Shown piece after piece: positions 31,366 to 42,639 of a stretch of 64,000 nt of DNA. Within the stretch, counting starts at the first letter, position 1. Each line of letters starts with the position of its first letter. This stretch comes from Maratus speciosus (lineage: Eukaryota > Arthropoda > Arachnida > Araneae > Salticidae): assembly GCA_963932465.1 (NCBI GenBank), contig OZ010800.1, forward strand, positions 37,252,352-37,316,351. Reading direction: 5' to 3'. A program made the translations under genes and the position numbers. The notes beneath the pieces are model-generated. The model searched no databases, was not told the origin of the DNA, and was given only the letters and a program-made list of their open reading frames with translations.

Positions 31366-32312
31366 CAGGGTGCGTCATAGGTTCGTGCAAACTTAAAAAA
31401 TAAAGAAGTAATACTCGGAAAAAAATTTCTGTTTGCACGAATATGATAAGAGAGACATTGGATTTTTCTCCTATGTATATAAAAAAAAGATTCCAAAAGT
31501 AACCGAAAGAGGGCTCTCACACGTCATACTGGGACATTTTATGCAAGTCAAGCAAACAAAAATAGACAAAGAAACAAATCGCAATAACATGACACTGTAC
31601 ATTTATTTTAAAGTAAAAGATGTTCAAAATAACCACCACCACCAGGTATTAGACAATTGAGGCGCGCCAATACGCCTATTACAGCTGAGTGTAGCATGTC
31701 GGTATTGATGCCACCGACGCGACGGTCCGTTGAATGGCATCTTTCAGTTCCATCAAAGTGGCTGGGAGTCCCGGTACATAAGAAACTATGTAGCCCCATA
31801 ACCAAAAATCTGGCGGGATCAAGTCTGTAAATCGTGGGGGGCCACTCAAACTTACAACCACGACTTATCACTCGATCTTCAGTGAAAGTGTCCAAAAGGA
31901 ACGTCTTGACTTCTCATGCAGAATGGGGCAGGGCACAATCCTATATGAAGGTGAGGACAGGTATGCCTTTCCTGTAATGCAGGCACAACGTGGTCCCGCA
32001 ACAGTGCCTCAATTGCCTAATAACTGGTTGCGGTGATCATGTTGAACATCTTTTACTTTAAAATAAATGGACAGTGTCATGTTATTGTGATTTGCTTCAT
32101 TGAAGATTGTGTTTGTCTGATTTGCATAAAACGTCTCAGTATGACCTGTGAGCGCCCTTTTTTGGTTACTTTTAGAATCATTCTTTTATATATATCAAAA
32201 AAAAAAATCCTATGTCCTTCTGATCATACACACGGAAACCGAAATTTTTTCCGAGCAATACTTCTTTTATTATGATTTTTTTTTTATTTGCACGAACTGA
32301 TGACGCACCCTG
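31366..32312. mobile_element. TA-flanked mariner derivative with ~255-bp inverted arms
   Basis: The ends are CAGGGTGCGTCAT(a)GGTTCGTGCA and TGCACGAACTGATGACGCACCCTG, each flanked by TA. The arms 31366-31627 and 32040-32312 match in inverted orientation for about 255 bp. Between them, minus strand 31895-31608 retains the transposase C-terminus in two frames: EDRVISRG, then WPP...DLIPPDFWLWGY, then ELKDAIQRTVA and the tail GGGYFEHLL. The DxW-type block and tail are those of a mariner-superfamily transposase. The right arm is an inverted duplicate of the 3' end, so the 5' part was replaced. Confidence 0.82.
31608..31895 (-). pseudogene. Transposase C-terminal fragment inside the inverted arms
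   Basis: The fragment starts after the catalytic core (EDRVISRG) and covers WPPRFTDLIPPDFWLWGYIV in one frame and HSAVIGVLARLNCLIPGGGG in another. At least two frameshifts occur. No N-terminal DNA-binding domain or first catalytic Asp is present. Confidence 0.75.
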
Positions 32313-32608
32313 TATATGAAATCTTAAATTTGGTTATTGCGAGAACATATTTGTGTTTAACGGACATATTTGTGCAAGTAAAGGTTTTAATCCCTTTATT
32401 TTCGTTATAACTGACAAGGAAGGTCTCCATACGGGCATACTCCGAAAAATCTGAAAAAAATTACAGAATGTTCTTAAAATGTGTAAAATGTTAAAAGAGT
32501 GTTCTTAAAAAGATATGTTCATAAAAAAATTTCGGCGGAAAATCGATAGAGCGTCCGTAAAAAAATAATGAAAATTTCGATATTTGGCAATTTATCACCG
32601 GTTGGCGA
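32313..32608. other. Spacer up to the hAT-like element
   Basis: It contains GACAAGGAAGGTCTCCAT (32412), which recurs inverted at about 40345-40362. No gene is present. Confidence 0.4.
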
Positions 32609-33429
32609 TAGAGCTGTAGCAAACCACACATATTCGTTACTAAGTAACGGGTATTCTCTAAGATACGAAATACCGAATCGGTACTTGGATATACGACCCG
32701 TTAGTCGTTACTGCGTCAATACGCAGCCGAACAAAATGAAACTAACTTCAAACGCTGTTTACGTTTGTATAATTCATGAATGGAGCAGATAGCCGAATGC
32801 GGTAAAAGATGCGAATTTGTATTCAGACTCGGATATTTCGGCGTTAGTTGTTTACGTATCAGTGTATGCGTATCATTGAGTTAGTATCATTTATTCTCAA
32901 ATCTCAAACGATTTTGATTTCGTAGGGGCTTGTTGATTCCTTCATTATGGAAAGAAAAAGAAGCATAGCTATTTTATACCCTGAGCTTGCAGTACCATCT
33001 GAAAGAATTTTTTTTCAAAATCAGGTTATATATTATCTGAAAGGCGTGCTTCATTAAAACCAAAAAGAATGGAAAAAATATTATTTTAAAACATAAATCA
33101 AAGATTTCTAAAATAATAATGCGATTGACGTAAACTGTTGGTTGATAAGATGATAAAGTCTAAAATGAAACACATTTCTTTTAAATATTCTGAAAATTTT
33201 CAAGAAATTCTGTTCTAAAATTTACAGGTTTGCTTTCAGTGCATTCTTTATCCTATAAAAATATCTTTGTACGTGTATTTATGTTTTAAATTTAAAAAAA
33301 TAATAAATATTTTTATGATAAAGACGAGTTTTTAGATTGCTTGTAAAAATGTTTTTATGATAACGTTTAATTTTTTTAGCCTCCGGTGTGCCATTTCATT
33401 CTTCCAGCTAAGCTAATAAAGTGTCGTCT

Positions 33430-33457
33430 CAAAAAAAAAAAAAAAAAAAAAAAAACA
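33430..33457. repeat. Poly(A) run
   Basis: About 28 A in a row directly precede CACGCCCTGTTGTATAAGCC. It probably marks one edge of the dispersed repeat that follows. Confidence 0.85.
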
Positions 33458-33780
33458 CGCCCTGTTGTATAAGCCAGCCGTAAAACAAAGCAGAGGTATC
33501 ATTGTACGGAATAATCTCTACCACATTTTTTTAAACTTCTAAGCATCGCACATTTCCAATTTTTATACCGTCGTATTGGGGAAAAAAGTACTTTTAAGTG
33601 CAGTTTGTTTGAAAACTGCATCTCGATTTATTTTATTTTTTTTTTATTATTTATTATTTTTTTTTTTTTAAGTTTTAAATGCCATTTGTTTAAATTTTGT
33701 AACTCAAGTACTCCATTTCTGTAGAAAGTAAAAGTACAGGAAAAATAGTTGTAAAGTACCAATTATATCTTTTTGTTGCC
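33458..33780 (-). repeat. Dispersed repeat family D, inverted copy
   Basis: The reverse complement matches 49680-49955, including the end 'gctttgttttacggctggcttataca'-like text. Both share the phrase 'ctttctacagaaatggagtacttgagtt'-like sequence. The orientation is opposite to the copy at 34150, so the two form a loose inverted pair. Confidence 0.6.
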
Positions 33781-34149
33781 ATTTTCTCATAAAAACTGAA
33801 AAAAAAAGGTAATTAAAATACCTGCTGTTTCGAAAAAATATAAGTTAATAACTTCTGATAAAACATGAAGTTTTTATAAACTGAACTTAATTTTAAGTAT
33901 CTACATTAATATTACAAACAATTGAAAGCATATGAATCATGAGATAGCCATTTTTTTTTTTTTTTTTGTCAAATTTCTTAAATAACGAAAGAAATTCTTC
34001 AGCGGATGCGGATCACGTCATTTTATATAAAATAAACGCGTGTGTTTTAAGTCTTATAACTGAACTATCTATATTTATGTACATTTTTTTTTCATCAGGG
34101 GTGACACTAAATTCTGAAAAAGCAGAATTACTGTTTTCTAATTTTTTTT

Positions 34150-34600
34150 AACCATTTGGAAAAATGGTTATTGTTCCCTGTCAGGGTAGGAAATCAAAAA
34201 CATATCTGAAGCTTTTTATTCGTTGAATCCGCATTTTATTCGTTTCCTGATGGGTCTATACAGTAATCTGTATTTTCCCTTTACTTTCAACAGAGATGGA
34301 TACTTCTGTTGCCACTATGACAAAAAAGTAATAAAAACTACAAAAAAAAATTAATAACTCAGAAACAAATTGAGATACATCTTTCAAACAAATTGCAATT
34401 AAAAATGTATTTTTTTTTTCTCTATACGACGATATAAAAAATAATATTGTGAGATGTTTAGAAATTTAAAAATGAAATTTCATTTAAAATTGGTCCAAGA
34501 ATGTTAATGTTTAATCCATGGCGTACGAAATATGTATGATCAACTCCGTGCGATTTTTTATGTCTTAAATTTTAGTCTTTGAAAAAAATCATTTTTCAAA
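34150..34600 (+). repeat. Dispersed repeat family D, copy with hairpin start
   Basis: It opens after a T-run with the palindrome AACCATTT-ggaa-AAATGGTT followed by ATTG. It matches 63414-64000 over more than 400 bp (TTATTCGTTTCCTGATGGGT, CAGAGATGGATACTTCTGTT). The start resembles Helentron-type 5' ends. No 3' hairpin was found. Confidence 0.65.
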
Positions 34601-34664
34601 TGGTCGTTGTAATTTGTTAAATTGCTTTTTTTTCTTTTTTCTTCTATTTGGCTTGTAAAAATAA

Positions 34665-35010
34665 TTGGCACAGATGTCATATACGCACCATATTGGCGCA
34701 ATTTTTTTCTGAGGCGAATGTCATATAATCACCGGGGTACTTAACTGGCGCCAAAGTGCCGTTATTTTGCTTGATATGGTAACTCGGATGTTGTTTATTT
34801 GTTAATAAATTGTATAGTTACTTTTATTTTCTTTTTTTTTTAATTATATAAATTGTTTTGTTCTATAGTTATTAATCAAACATTTTTTATTTATTGTTAT
34901 TCCCTATTTAATATATATATATGTAACTTGTATTCGAAAACGAGGTTTTCACCAAATTGGCATCAGAAAAAAAATCACGCTAGTGTGGTGCGTATATGAC
35001 ATTGTGCCAA
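34665..35010. mobile_element. 346-bp MITE with ~48-bp terminal inverted repeats
   Basis: Left TTGGCACAGATGTCATATAC is the inverse of right GTATATGACATTGTGCCAA, and pairing continues to the TTTTTTTCTGA/TCAGAAAAAAAA segments. A second, shorter-ended copy is at 58918-59100. Target duplication is unclear (possibly ATA), so the superfamily is not assigned. Confidence 0.7.
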
Positions 35011-35695
35011 ATATTTTTGTTGCTATGTTTTTAAATTTCATATTTGAAAAAAGGGTATTTTTAAATATAAATCAATAATTTCAGAAATAATAATGTGACT
35101 GAAGTACAGTGTCATTTGATTGGATAATCACGTAAGAAATTAAATGTATATATATTTAAATATTTTCATATTATTCCAGAAATTAAATTTTCATAATACA
35201 TAATTACTTTTACTGTAAAATTAATAAGTAAATTTGTTTGTAAAATATTTTGGCTGTGTAATTATATTTCATAGTTTTCGTATAAATTTGGTGAACTTTT
35301 ACTCTTCCTAAATTGCTTTCTCCGATTATTCCTTATTTCATAAGTAAGAAATTACACAATTTAGACATGTTGTATTCACTTATGCATCGTATTTTAATTT
35401 TGTTTGCCTTTTTTTCATTAAAACGTAGAAAATTAAATGTATTTTTAACGTACAGATGGCAACACATATTTTACGTTAAAATAGTAACGAATTCTTCAAA
35501 AGACTCATGTGCGGTATATAATTAGATTTGCTATTGCTGCAGGTTTGTAGTACATACGATGATTGTTAATACCCGGTTTTTGAACAGTAACGAAAGTAAC
35601 GAGTAACGAATACTTTCTAACGGGTAGCGAGTTCGAAAGTAACGACATCATACGGGTATTCATTTAGTCGTTACTTTTACAGCACTAGTTGGCAA

Positions 35696-36020
35696 TGGAA
35701 TAAAATTTAAAAAAATACTTTTTTTATGTCAGATACTCTTTAAGGTAAAAATGTTTCATATTGAATTTGTTTAAATAAATTTAATGTAAATAACTTTAGT
35801 TTTGTCAGTTTTAGTTTGATTTAACTATAATTTTGTCATATATACGTATTTATAATGAAAGTTAACTATCAAATTTTATGAATTAAAACAAAATTTAAAT
35901 TAATTAAAAATGTTTCAATCTCAAAATGAAGTCCAATTGAGCACTGTCGATTCAATTTTGTTACTATGGAAACACAGACTTTTTTTTTATTTTGAAATGA
36001 ATAACTGCAGCATTCTTCAT

Positions 36021-36051
<31 letters not shown>

Positions 36052-37768
36052 TTTGGAATACGTTTAACTATATGAAAATATTTTTTATATGTGAAATTGT
36101 TTTTAATGTAATAAAATTAAATAGCATGCAACATAAATATGTAATACAAAATAAACGGTCAAGTGAGAGCATTACTCGCGTACAGAGGGTTCCGCAGAAT
36201 AAATATATGGATTTGTAATTGTATTATAAAAAAAAAAAAAAGGCTGCTAAAAGAATACTAAGGCTGCAAAAAACTATACAACGTAGGGTTGAGTATAACT
36301 GTATATATTAGAAAAGTGTAAATGGGTATACCATGAAAGTTCAAAGCGATATGGAACCTAAATAATATCAAATATAGCTATTCGTATAACTCTTTCGTTA
36401 ATATTATCCTAATCTGTTTATGATGAACTTAATTCGGTACTGACAATAAAAGCAGTGCATAGTTAAACTTCATTTGGCATTTCATGAAACTAAATCCAGC
36501 GTAGTAATAACCTTTATTTCTACAGTGTAACTAATACAAAACCTTTCTTCAAAGTTTAAATTTGGTATTGTGCTAAGCGCGCTTCGAATTGAGGTCTCAA
36601 AGTTGCAACGCCGCCTTGGTCAGTGCCGCATTTTTCCAGATATGTGCTTAATTAACTTTTAAAGTTACTCGAGGCGTACTGAGAGATACAATCAATGCAA
36701 ACTATCGCGAATCCCACAGTATTTATGCGATTCATTCTAATTAAATCTTTCTCCCTTAAAAAACGGGCACCTAATTTTAATTCCAAAACAGACAAACGGC
36801 ACCAAGAATATTTAATTAAAATTTTCATTTTATCATGTACGTGAAAATAAGCAAGTTCGTATTTTCTAATAAATTCGTTTATAAATTCTGGTGTCAGTTC
36901 ATTATTTCATAAGTTTATAAATAGAATTACTCCGTGCCGGAAAGGATTAAGTGGTCGCAGGACTCTTAAAGCTTCAAAATTTAAGAAATTTTAATTTTTT
37001 TAGATGTTAAACTCCTATCTTTTCTGACTATTTTGATATAATTGTTTCCTTGAAATTCCCATTAGAACAGAAGTTTTGGCTTTTAGAATTATACCCGCTG
37101 AATAGCTGAAGCGGCGTTTTCGAAACTTTAAAGTCATTATTTTCCAAATGGCGTTTTTTGAGCATAACGCGCAGGATACCTCAAAAACTTCTGAATATTT
37201 TTTCATGAAATTTTCAAAACATATATTTCATGTTAGTCTGTATAAACTGAACTTAAAATTTCCTTTTTATTGTTCAAAAAAATATTTTTTTAGGTGATTT
37301 TACTGTTGAAAATTTCAAAATTTTGTATTAGCTAAATGCAAAATTGCATTAAAAATATAAAAATGCTTTAAATACAAATTTATTTAAGTTCAGAGAAATT
37401 ATTACACCACCAAGTAAGCACCAAAATTTTCATTCTAGTTGCAATATTTATTTTGTAATCCTGCGCGTAAACTGTTATGCCAATTTTTTGTTCGAGAAAT
37501 GTCTAACAGTTTCGAGCCCCTATAAATACTAATTCTGTATCTTGCAATTTTTAAAATACATGAAACGAAAGAACATACTTATATCTTTCATCCCAATTAA
37601 AATTGTGTTTTAAAATCATATACATTTTAAGACATTAAATGTTGAGAATGGTCTTTTTTTCATTTTTTTCCACTTTTTAGAGTCCCGAGACCCCTTAAAT
37701 TAGTATGTTTTTAACAATTTGACGTTTACTGCTTTTATACTATTACTGGATATTACATTACACATATA
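35696..37768. other. Gene-free stretch
   Basis: It has a T24-type run at 36028-36054 and an A13 run at 36229-36241. A more GC-balanced patch lies at 36560-36800. The minus ORF near 37206-37015 (MKKYSEVFEVSC...) lies in a GC-richer segment but has no motif I recognise. I see no transposon ends. Confidence 0.4.
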
Positions 37769-39402
37769 CAGGGTGTCCAGCGAATAAGACCCTGATTTCA
37801 AAATTAAATATCTCAAAACCAAAGATCAATAGAATTATGCGGTAAACGGTTTATTTATTAGCTAAGCTGTAAAAATGTTATATAGAAGTTTCAAAATGTA
37901 GTTGCAAAAACCGTTAACAGATGGCGCTATAATCGCAATACTTGTAAACTGCTTCGAAGTCCAGAGTACTAGCGTCTCATTCCTAGATTTGCTCCCTACG
38001 TAAAAACAAATATTGGGAAAGTCCATTTTTTCATTAGGGTGATGTGCAGAAGTTGAAACATCTGGTCGCAGAATTATTGCATCAGCTTTAATTTTAGAAA
38101 ATTTCAATTCGTAGAATTTTCAATAAAAAGTTTAGAAATCATTATAAGAACTTATTAAATATTTTATTAAATTCAATCTTTAATGCCACATAATTATTTA
38201 AATCAAAATGCATATATTTAGAAAAATAATTTTGTACTTTTTATTTTTTTTTATATTTTTAAATCACGGCATAATATTTTGGTATTATTTTTTATGCCTG
38301 AATTATTAAAAATAAAAAAGTAATTTTTCACTTTTAATTTATTTTAAAATCACGGCATAATACTTTGGTTTTAGCACAACACATATATTTCTTTTCTTTG
38401 TAAACAAAGTTTTAGAGACAGAAATTAGGCATTAAATTATTTTTCTTAAAAGGAATTGGTGATGTCATATCATCAACGTCCAAGCAAAAGTATTTTGGAT
38501 GTTGCATTCCTTTCCAACACTTCGAATCCTATCGCTAGAAGCTGCACCATATTTCTGTGCTCAATTAAAGAAATGAAATTGAGTTTTTTAAATTTAAATT
38601 ATTTTTTTAACTTAATTAAGTTTTTAAAAATAGAAACTTTGTATTTTTTCATTCAAACTATTCTCTACAATTAAAAAAAAAATGATTTATGAATCATTAT
38701 TATAAATGCTCAATGATTTTTAAAAAAGGGGTTTCTTTTAGCTTAATTAAATTTTAAAAACAGAAACTTTGGATTTTTTTATTCAAACTTTTTTCACAGT
38801 TTAAATAAATATTAAAAAGTAAAGATTTCCATTTTTTTTCAAATCCTCCTCTACTTGGATTCGATTCCACGATCTACCAATTAGGGGAGAAAAGACATAC
38901 CACAGAGATACTGGTATCCGGACCGAAGTAGCTTATAACAAAATTTGAAACAAATCTCAATTCTGTCAACACATGGCTCCGCTTCTGCACATTACCCAAA
39001 TAAAATATTTTAATAAGTTCTTATATAATGATTTCTGAACTTATTATTGAAATTTCTATTAATTGAAATTTTCTAAAATTGAAGCTGATGCAATAATTCT
39101 GTGACCAGATGTCTCCACTTCTGCACATCAACCCAACGAAAAAGCGGTCTTTCCCAATTTTCGTTCTTCCATAGGAAGCCATCTAGGAATGAGACGGTAG
39201 TGCTCTCGACTTCAAAACACAATGTATAGGAATTGCGATTACAGCGCCATCTGTTAGCGGTTTTTGCAACTAAATTTTGAAACTTCTGTATAACATTTTT
39301 ACAGCTTAGCTAATAAACAAACCATTTACCGCATAATTCTATTGATCTGTGTTTTTGAGATATTTAATTTTGAAATCAGGGTCTTATTCGCTGGACACCC
39401 TG
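37769..39402. mobile_element. 1634-bp mariner-type MITE with ~400-bp inverted repeats
   Basis: The ends CAGGGTGTCCAGCGAATAAG and CTTATTCGCTGGACACCCTG are flanked by TA. The arms 37769-38170 and 39000-39402 match in inverted orientation for about 400 bp with scattered differences. The middle (38171-38999) is AT-rich with two similar segments (near 38580 and 38730) and no ORF of note. It is non-autonomous. The TA duplication and CAGGGTGTCC ends indicate the mariner superfamily. Confidence 0.85.
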
Positions 39403-40034
39403 TATATCATTAAAACTTGTCAACTAGGCATAGAGTACGCCGCCCCTGTCCTTGTGTATGTCCAAACTGACCGTACCTTTAAGGGTTAATATCTCGGCTA
39501 ATAACAGATGATTTTTTTCGAAAATAATTATCAACAATGCTTTTATTCTTCTGCAACGATAGGTATATTCAGCGATGCTCAACACTTTTTCTGAATGCCC
39601 GTAAATCGAAATTTATGTATAACAGAAAAATGCTAATTACTCAAAAACTATGTGACCTAGGGTAATCGCTATAATTTTCCGGCAAGGTTTATATTTCAAC
39701 AATATCTTTGAAAATATAATACCTAAAATTAAAAGGAATGTATTTTTGAGTTCAGCGTTACAAAAGCTTTCACAGGATACCCCACATGATATACAAAGAA
39801 ACGATTTATTTTTTCAAGTAGCATAATTAACCCCTCTACTTTTTTACTAAATATATTTATGAATGTTTATTAATCTGAATATATGTAGGTCAATGGTCTT
39901 TATTACTTCCCCGAATTTGAACTTTCCACGTTCCATAGTTTGCGAGTAAAATGGCTGTGACAGACAGACAGATGGACAGACACAGGAATGATCTTATAAT
40001 GGTTCCGGTTTTACTTTTTAAGTACGGAACCCTA
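39403..40034 (-). mobile_element. HINE-E: Helentron-type 5' end (AGGGTTCCGTA)
   Basis: On the minus strand from 40034: TTTTTAGGGTTCCGTAC, its partial inverted partner CGGAACCAT, a short spacer, and a (GTCT)n-type microsatellite at 39960-39980. Repeats beginning AGGGTTCCGTA with a GTCT microsatellite are widespread in insects and, in my memory, are Helitron/Helentron ends. The body runs to lower coordinates. No matching 3' hairpin was found before 39403. Confidence 0.55.
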
Positions 40035-40385
40035 AAAATGTATTTATTAAACTCTTCTCATTGTTTAAGTTTAAATTCATTAAATACTATTAACAAGCGT
40101 TCTAAAAATCAATTAGCAAGCAGCTTTCGGGTGTATTAATATCGTTTGCTTTAGGCGAGGAAAAATACTGCTCGCCAAATTGCGTGCCGCTTTCGTCTTT
40201 TCGCGCAAAATACTCGCAAGTATTTTATTTTTTTACAGACTTTCTACTGTGATTCCGCCGCAAAATTTGACTGATCCTTTATTACATACATAAGTAGCTT
40301 AGTTAGTTTTTTTTTTTTTTTCAAAATATTCTGAGTATGCCCAGTAAGGAGACCTTCCTTGTGAGTTTGACTATAAAACTAATTT

Positions 40386-41100
40386 AGCTGTTTTATTAAA
40401 GGTCAAATCATCTATATTATACTGAAACAAACAAACAAACAAAAAACATTTGAAAGTTTTTAAAACAGCTATTGGGTACTTTTAAAATTTTTATTTCATT
40501 TTCATCTTTTTTTGTTGTTGTTGTTGTTGTTGTTGTTATTTTATGTTATGTTCTTTTAAGTTTACTTTCTCTTGCCATTCTCATTCAAAAATCCTTGATT
40601 GAAAGATACCAAAACCTGTCTTTAGTGAGCCGAAACTACTTTAAAAGAGTATCTAACGTTTGTGTTGCCAAGACAACATTACTCAAATCCTCTGATCCCT
40701 CCAGCAATTGTTTTAATGTTTTGATTTATCCCAAACCGAATTTGATTATGCTCACATATTTAGCTGTTTTATTATAAATCAAAGCACCTTTATTATACTG
40801 AAGAAAAAAAAAAAGTACATTCTTAAAATTTGTGAGAAAAGCTATTGAGAAATTTTCAAAATGCTTTTCTTTATTTTCATCTTTCTTTGTTAATTTATGT
40901 TATGTTCGTTTAAAACCACTCTCTCTTTCATTTCTCATTCAAAAGTCCTCAATTGAAAGATGCCAGCGCTTTCCACAGAACCTGTCTTCATTGAGCAGAC
41001 GATTCTAAAAGAGGGTGTCTAATGCTTTTGTTGCCATGACAACGTTACGTCACGAAGCCGCTGACTGAAAAGACTTTCCAATGCCCCTTTCTATTTCCCA
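40386..41100 (+). repeat. ~380-bp tandem duplication
   Basis: The segment 40386-40760 (TAGCTGTTTTATTA...TTATACTGAA...CTTTTGAATGAGA-like complement) recurs at about 40760-41100 with small differences. The first copy contains a (TTG)n run at 40512-40537. The 101-residue ORF in the first copy is not conserved in the second, which argues against coding. Confidence 0.65.
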
Positions 41101-41479
41101 TCTGTTCCAACAGGGAAGGTGTTGGATAAATGGTATTCTGCAGCATAGTTGGGTAATGCATGAGGTAATTCAGGATGTTCTTTTGTTGACAACAATGTTA
41201 ATTTCCTAGAAGTGATCAAAAAGCTTAAATTTATTTAGCAACATAATCAGAACATGAAGAGTTATTAATTAACAGAAGAAAGATGAAGCCCAAGGAACAG
41301 TGGTAAGCAGTACTTATTGATTGTTTGATAGAATGTTGTAGAATATTTCTTGAAATGCTTTTTGATTATATGAGTTATTATAGTTTGTTATATTATAAAC
41401 TGCATTTATATTACTTAAACAAATCTAAAGATACGCATTTAATTAATTTATGACATTTAATCCATTTTAAAATGTATTC
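41101..41479. other. Spacer, nothing recognised
   Basis: There is AT-rich DNA with no ORF or repeat end. Confidence 0.4.
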
Positions 41480-41886
41480 ACTTTGATTTGAGTTAAAGTT
41501 ATATAATACATTTATTTATCTATTGTTGCAAATGCATTGTGTTATTTTATGATTTCTGGATATTGATGAATAGTTGTCATAATCGCATGTAAATGTATTA
41601 AGGGGGCTGGTCACCCAGCTTCCGATTTCCCCTCATTAATGTAAAGTCTATGGGAATTTAATGCATTCGTATATTTAAAATATCTCTTCGGGAAATTAAT
41701 ATTTTTAACTTCTATTTTGTGTACACTTCCTAAAAGATGTCTCTTATTTTCTTAGTTCTCAAAATATTTCTAAAGTATAGACTTAATTTTATAGAAAGTG
41801 TTAAAATCTTACAGTTCGCACGCTTTTAACACATAAAATATTAAATTCAGCATAGATTTTAGAAATATTTTGAAAACTAAGAAAAC

Positions 41887-42634
41887 AAGTTGAAAATTGC
41901 TCGTCAAACGTGGCAAATGAGGTGCGTTCGTACTATAACTAGTTTTATAATTATTTTTTGCACCCCATATTGAACTGAATGTATATTTTTTGCGCTTTAT
42001 AAGTGCATAGTCTGTAACATCATTAAAATGCACTTGCAATAATTTTTTTCCCATTCCCATTGGCCGTAATGTAAAGAAAAACTTTAGACTGTCCCTGTAA
42101 TTAAAGTATATATCCGATTTTCATAAAATTTGAAACGGCTCGACAAAATTTTGCAACAATTATATATTTAAAATTTCAGACCATTCTGAAGGCTGTAACA
42201 TCATTAAAATTCACTTGCAATAATTTTTCCCATTGGCCGTAATGTAAAGAAAAACTTTTGACTGTCCCTGTAATTAAACTATACATCCGATTTTCATAAA
42301 ATTTGAAACGGCTCGACAAAATTTTGCAACAATTATATATTTAAAATTTCAGACCATTCTGAAGGCTGTAACATCATTAAAATTCACTTGCAATAATTTT
42401 TCCCAATGGCCGTAATGTAAAGAAAATCTTTAGACTGTCCCTGTAATTAAAGTATACATCCGATTTTCATAAAATTTGAAATGGCTCGACAAAATTTTGC
42501 AACAATCATATATTTAAAATTTCAGACCATTCGGTTGGGTAGTTTGTGCTCTGTTATATGCGGACGGACAGACAGACAGACGAACTGAACGACGACTATA
42601 GGTGCTACGTATTTATGTAATTACGAACGCACCT
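41887..42634 (-). mobile_element. HINE-C copy C1, three core units
   Basis: On the minus strand, 5' end AGGTGCGTTCGTA at 42634, inverted partner GCACCT, (GTCT)n microsatellite at 42565-42585, then three ~174-bp tandem units (starts near 42366, 42193 and 42012). The 3' inverted motif TACGAACGCACCT comes at ~41925, followed by a weak hairpin (TTGC...GCAA) ending near 41887. The layout equals HINE-A and HINE-B though the sequence differs. It is non-coding. Confidence 0.75.
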
Positions 42635-42639
42635 AAAAA

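Larger units (their letters stand above)
32609..35687. mobile_element. hAT-like non-autonomous element
   Basis: The ends are TAGAGCTGTAGCAAACC and, inverted, TAGTGCTGTAAAAGTAACG. The flanking 8-mers GTTGGCGA (32601-32608) and GTTGGCAA (35688-35695) match 7 of 8. Subterminal AGTAACG/CGTTACT repeats cluster at both ends (32630-32720 and 35570-35680), as expected for hAT transposase binding. The interior has no transposase and holds other repeats (33434-33780, 34150-34600 and 34665-35010). Confidence 0.7.
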
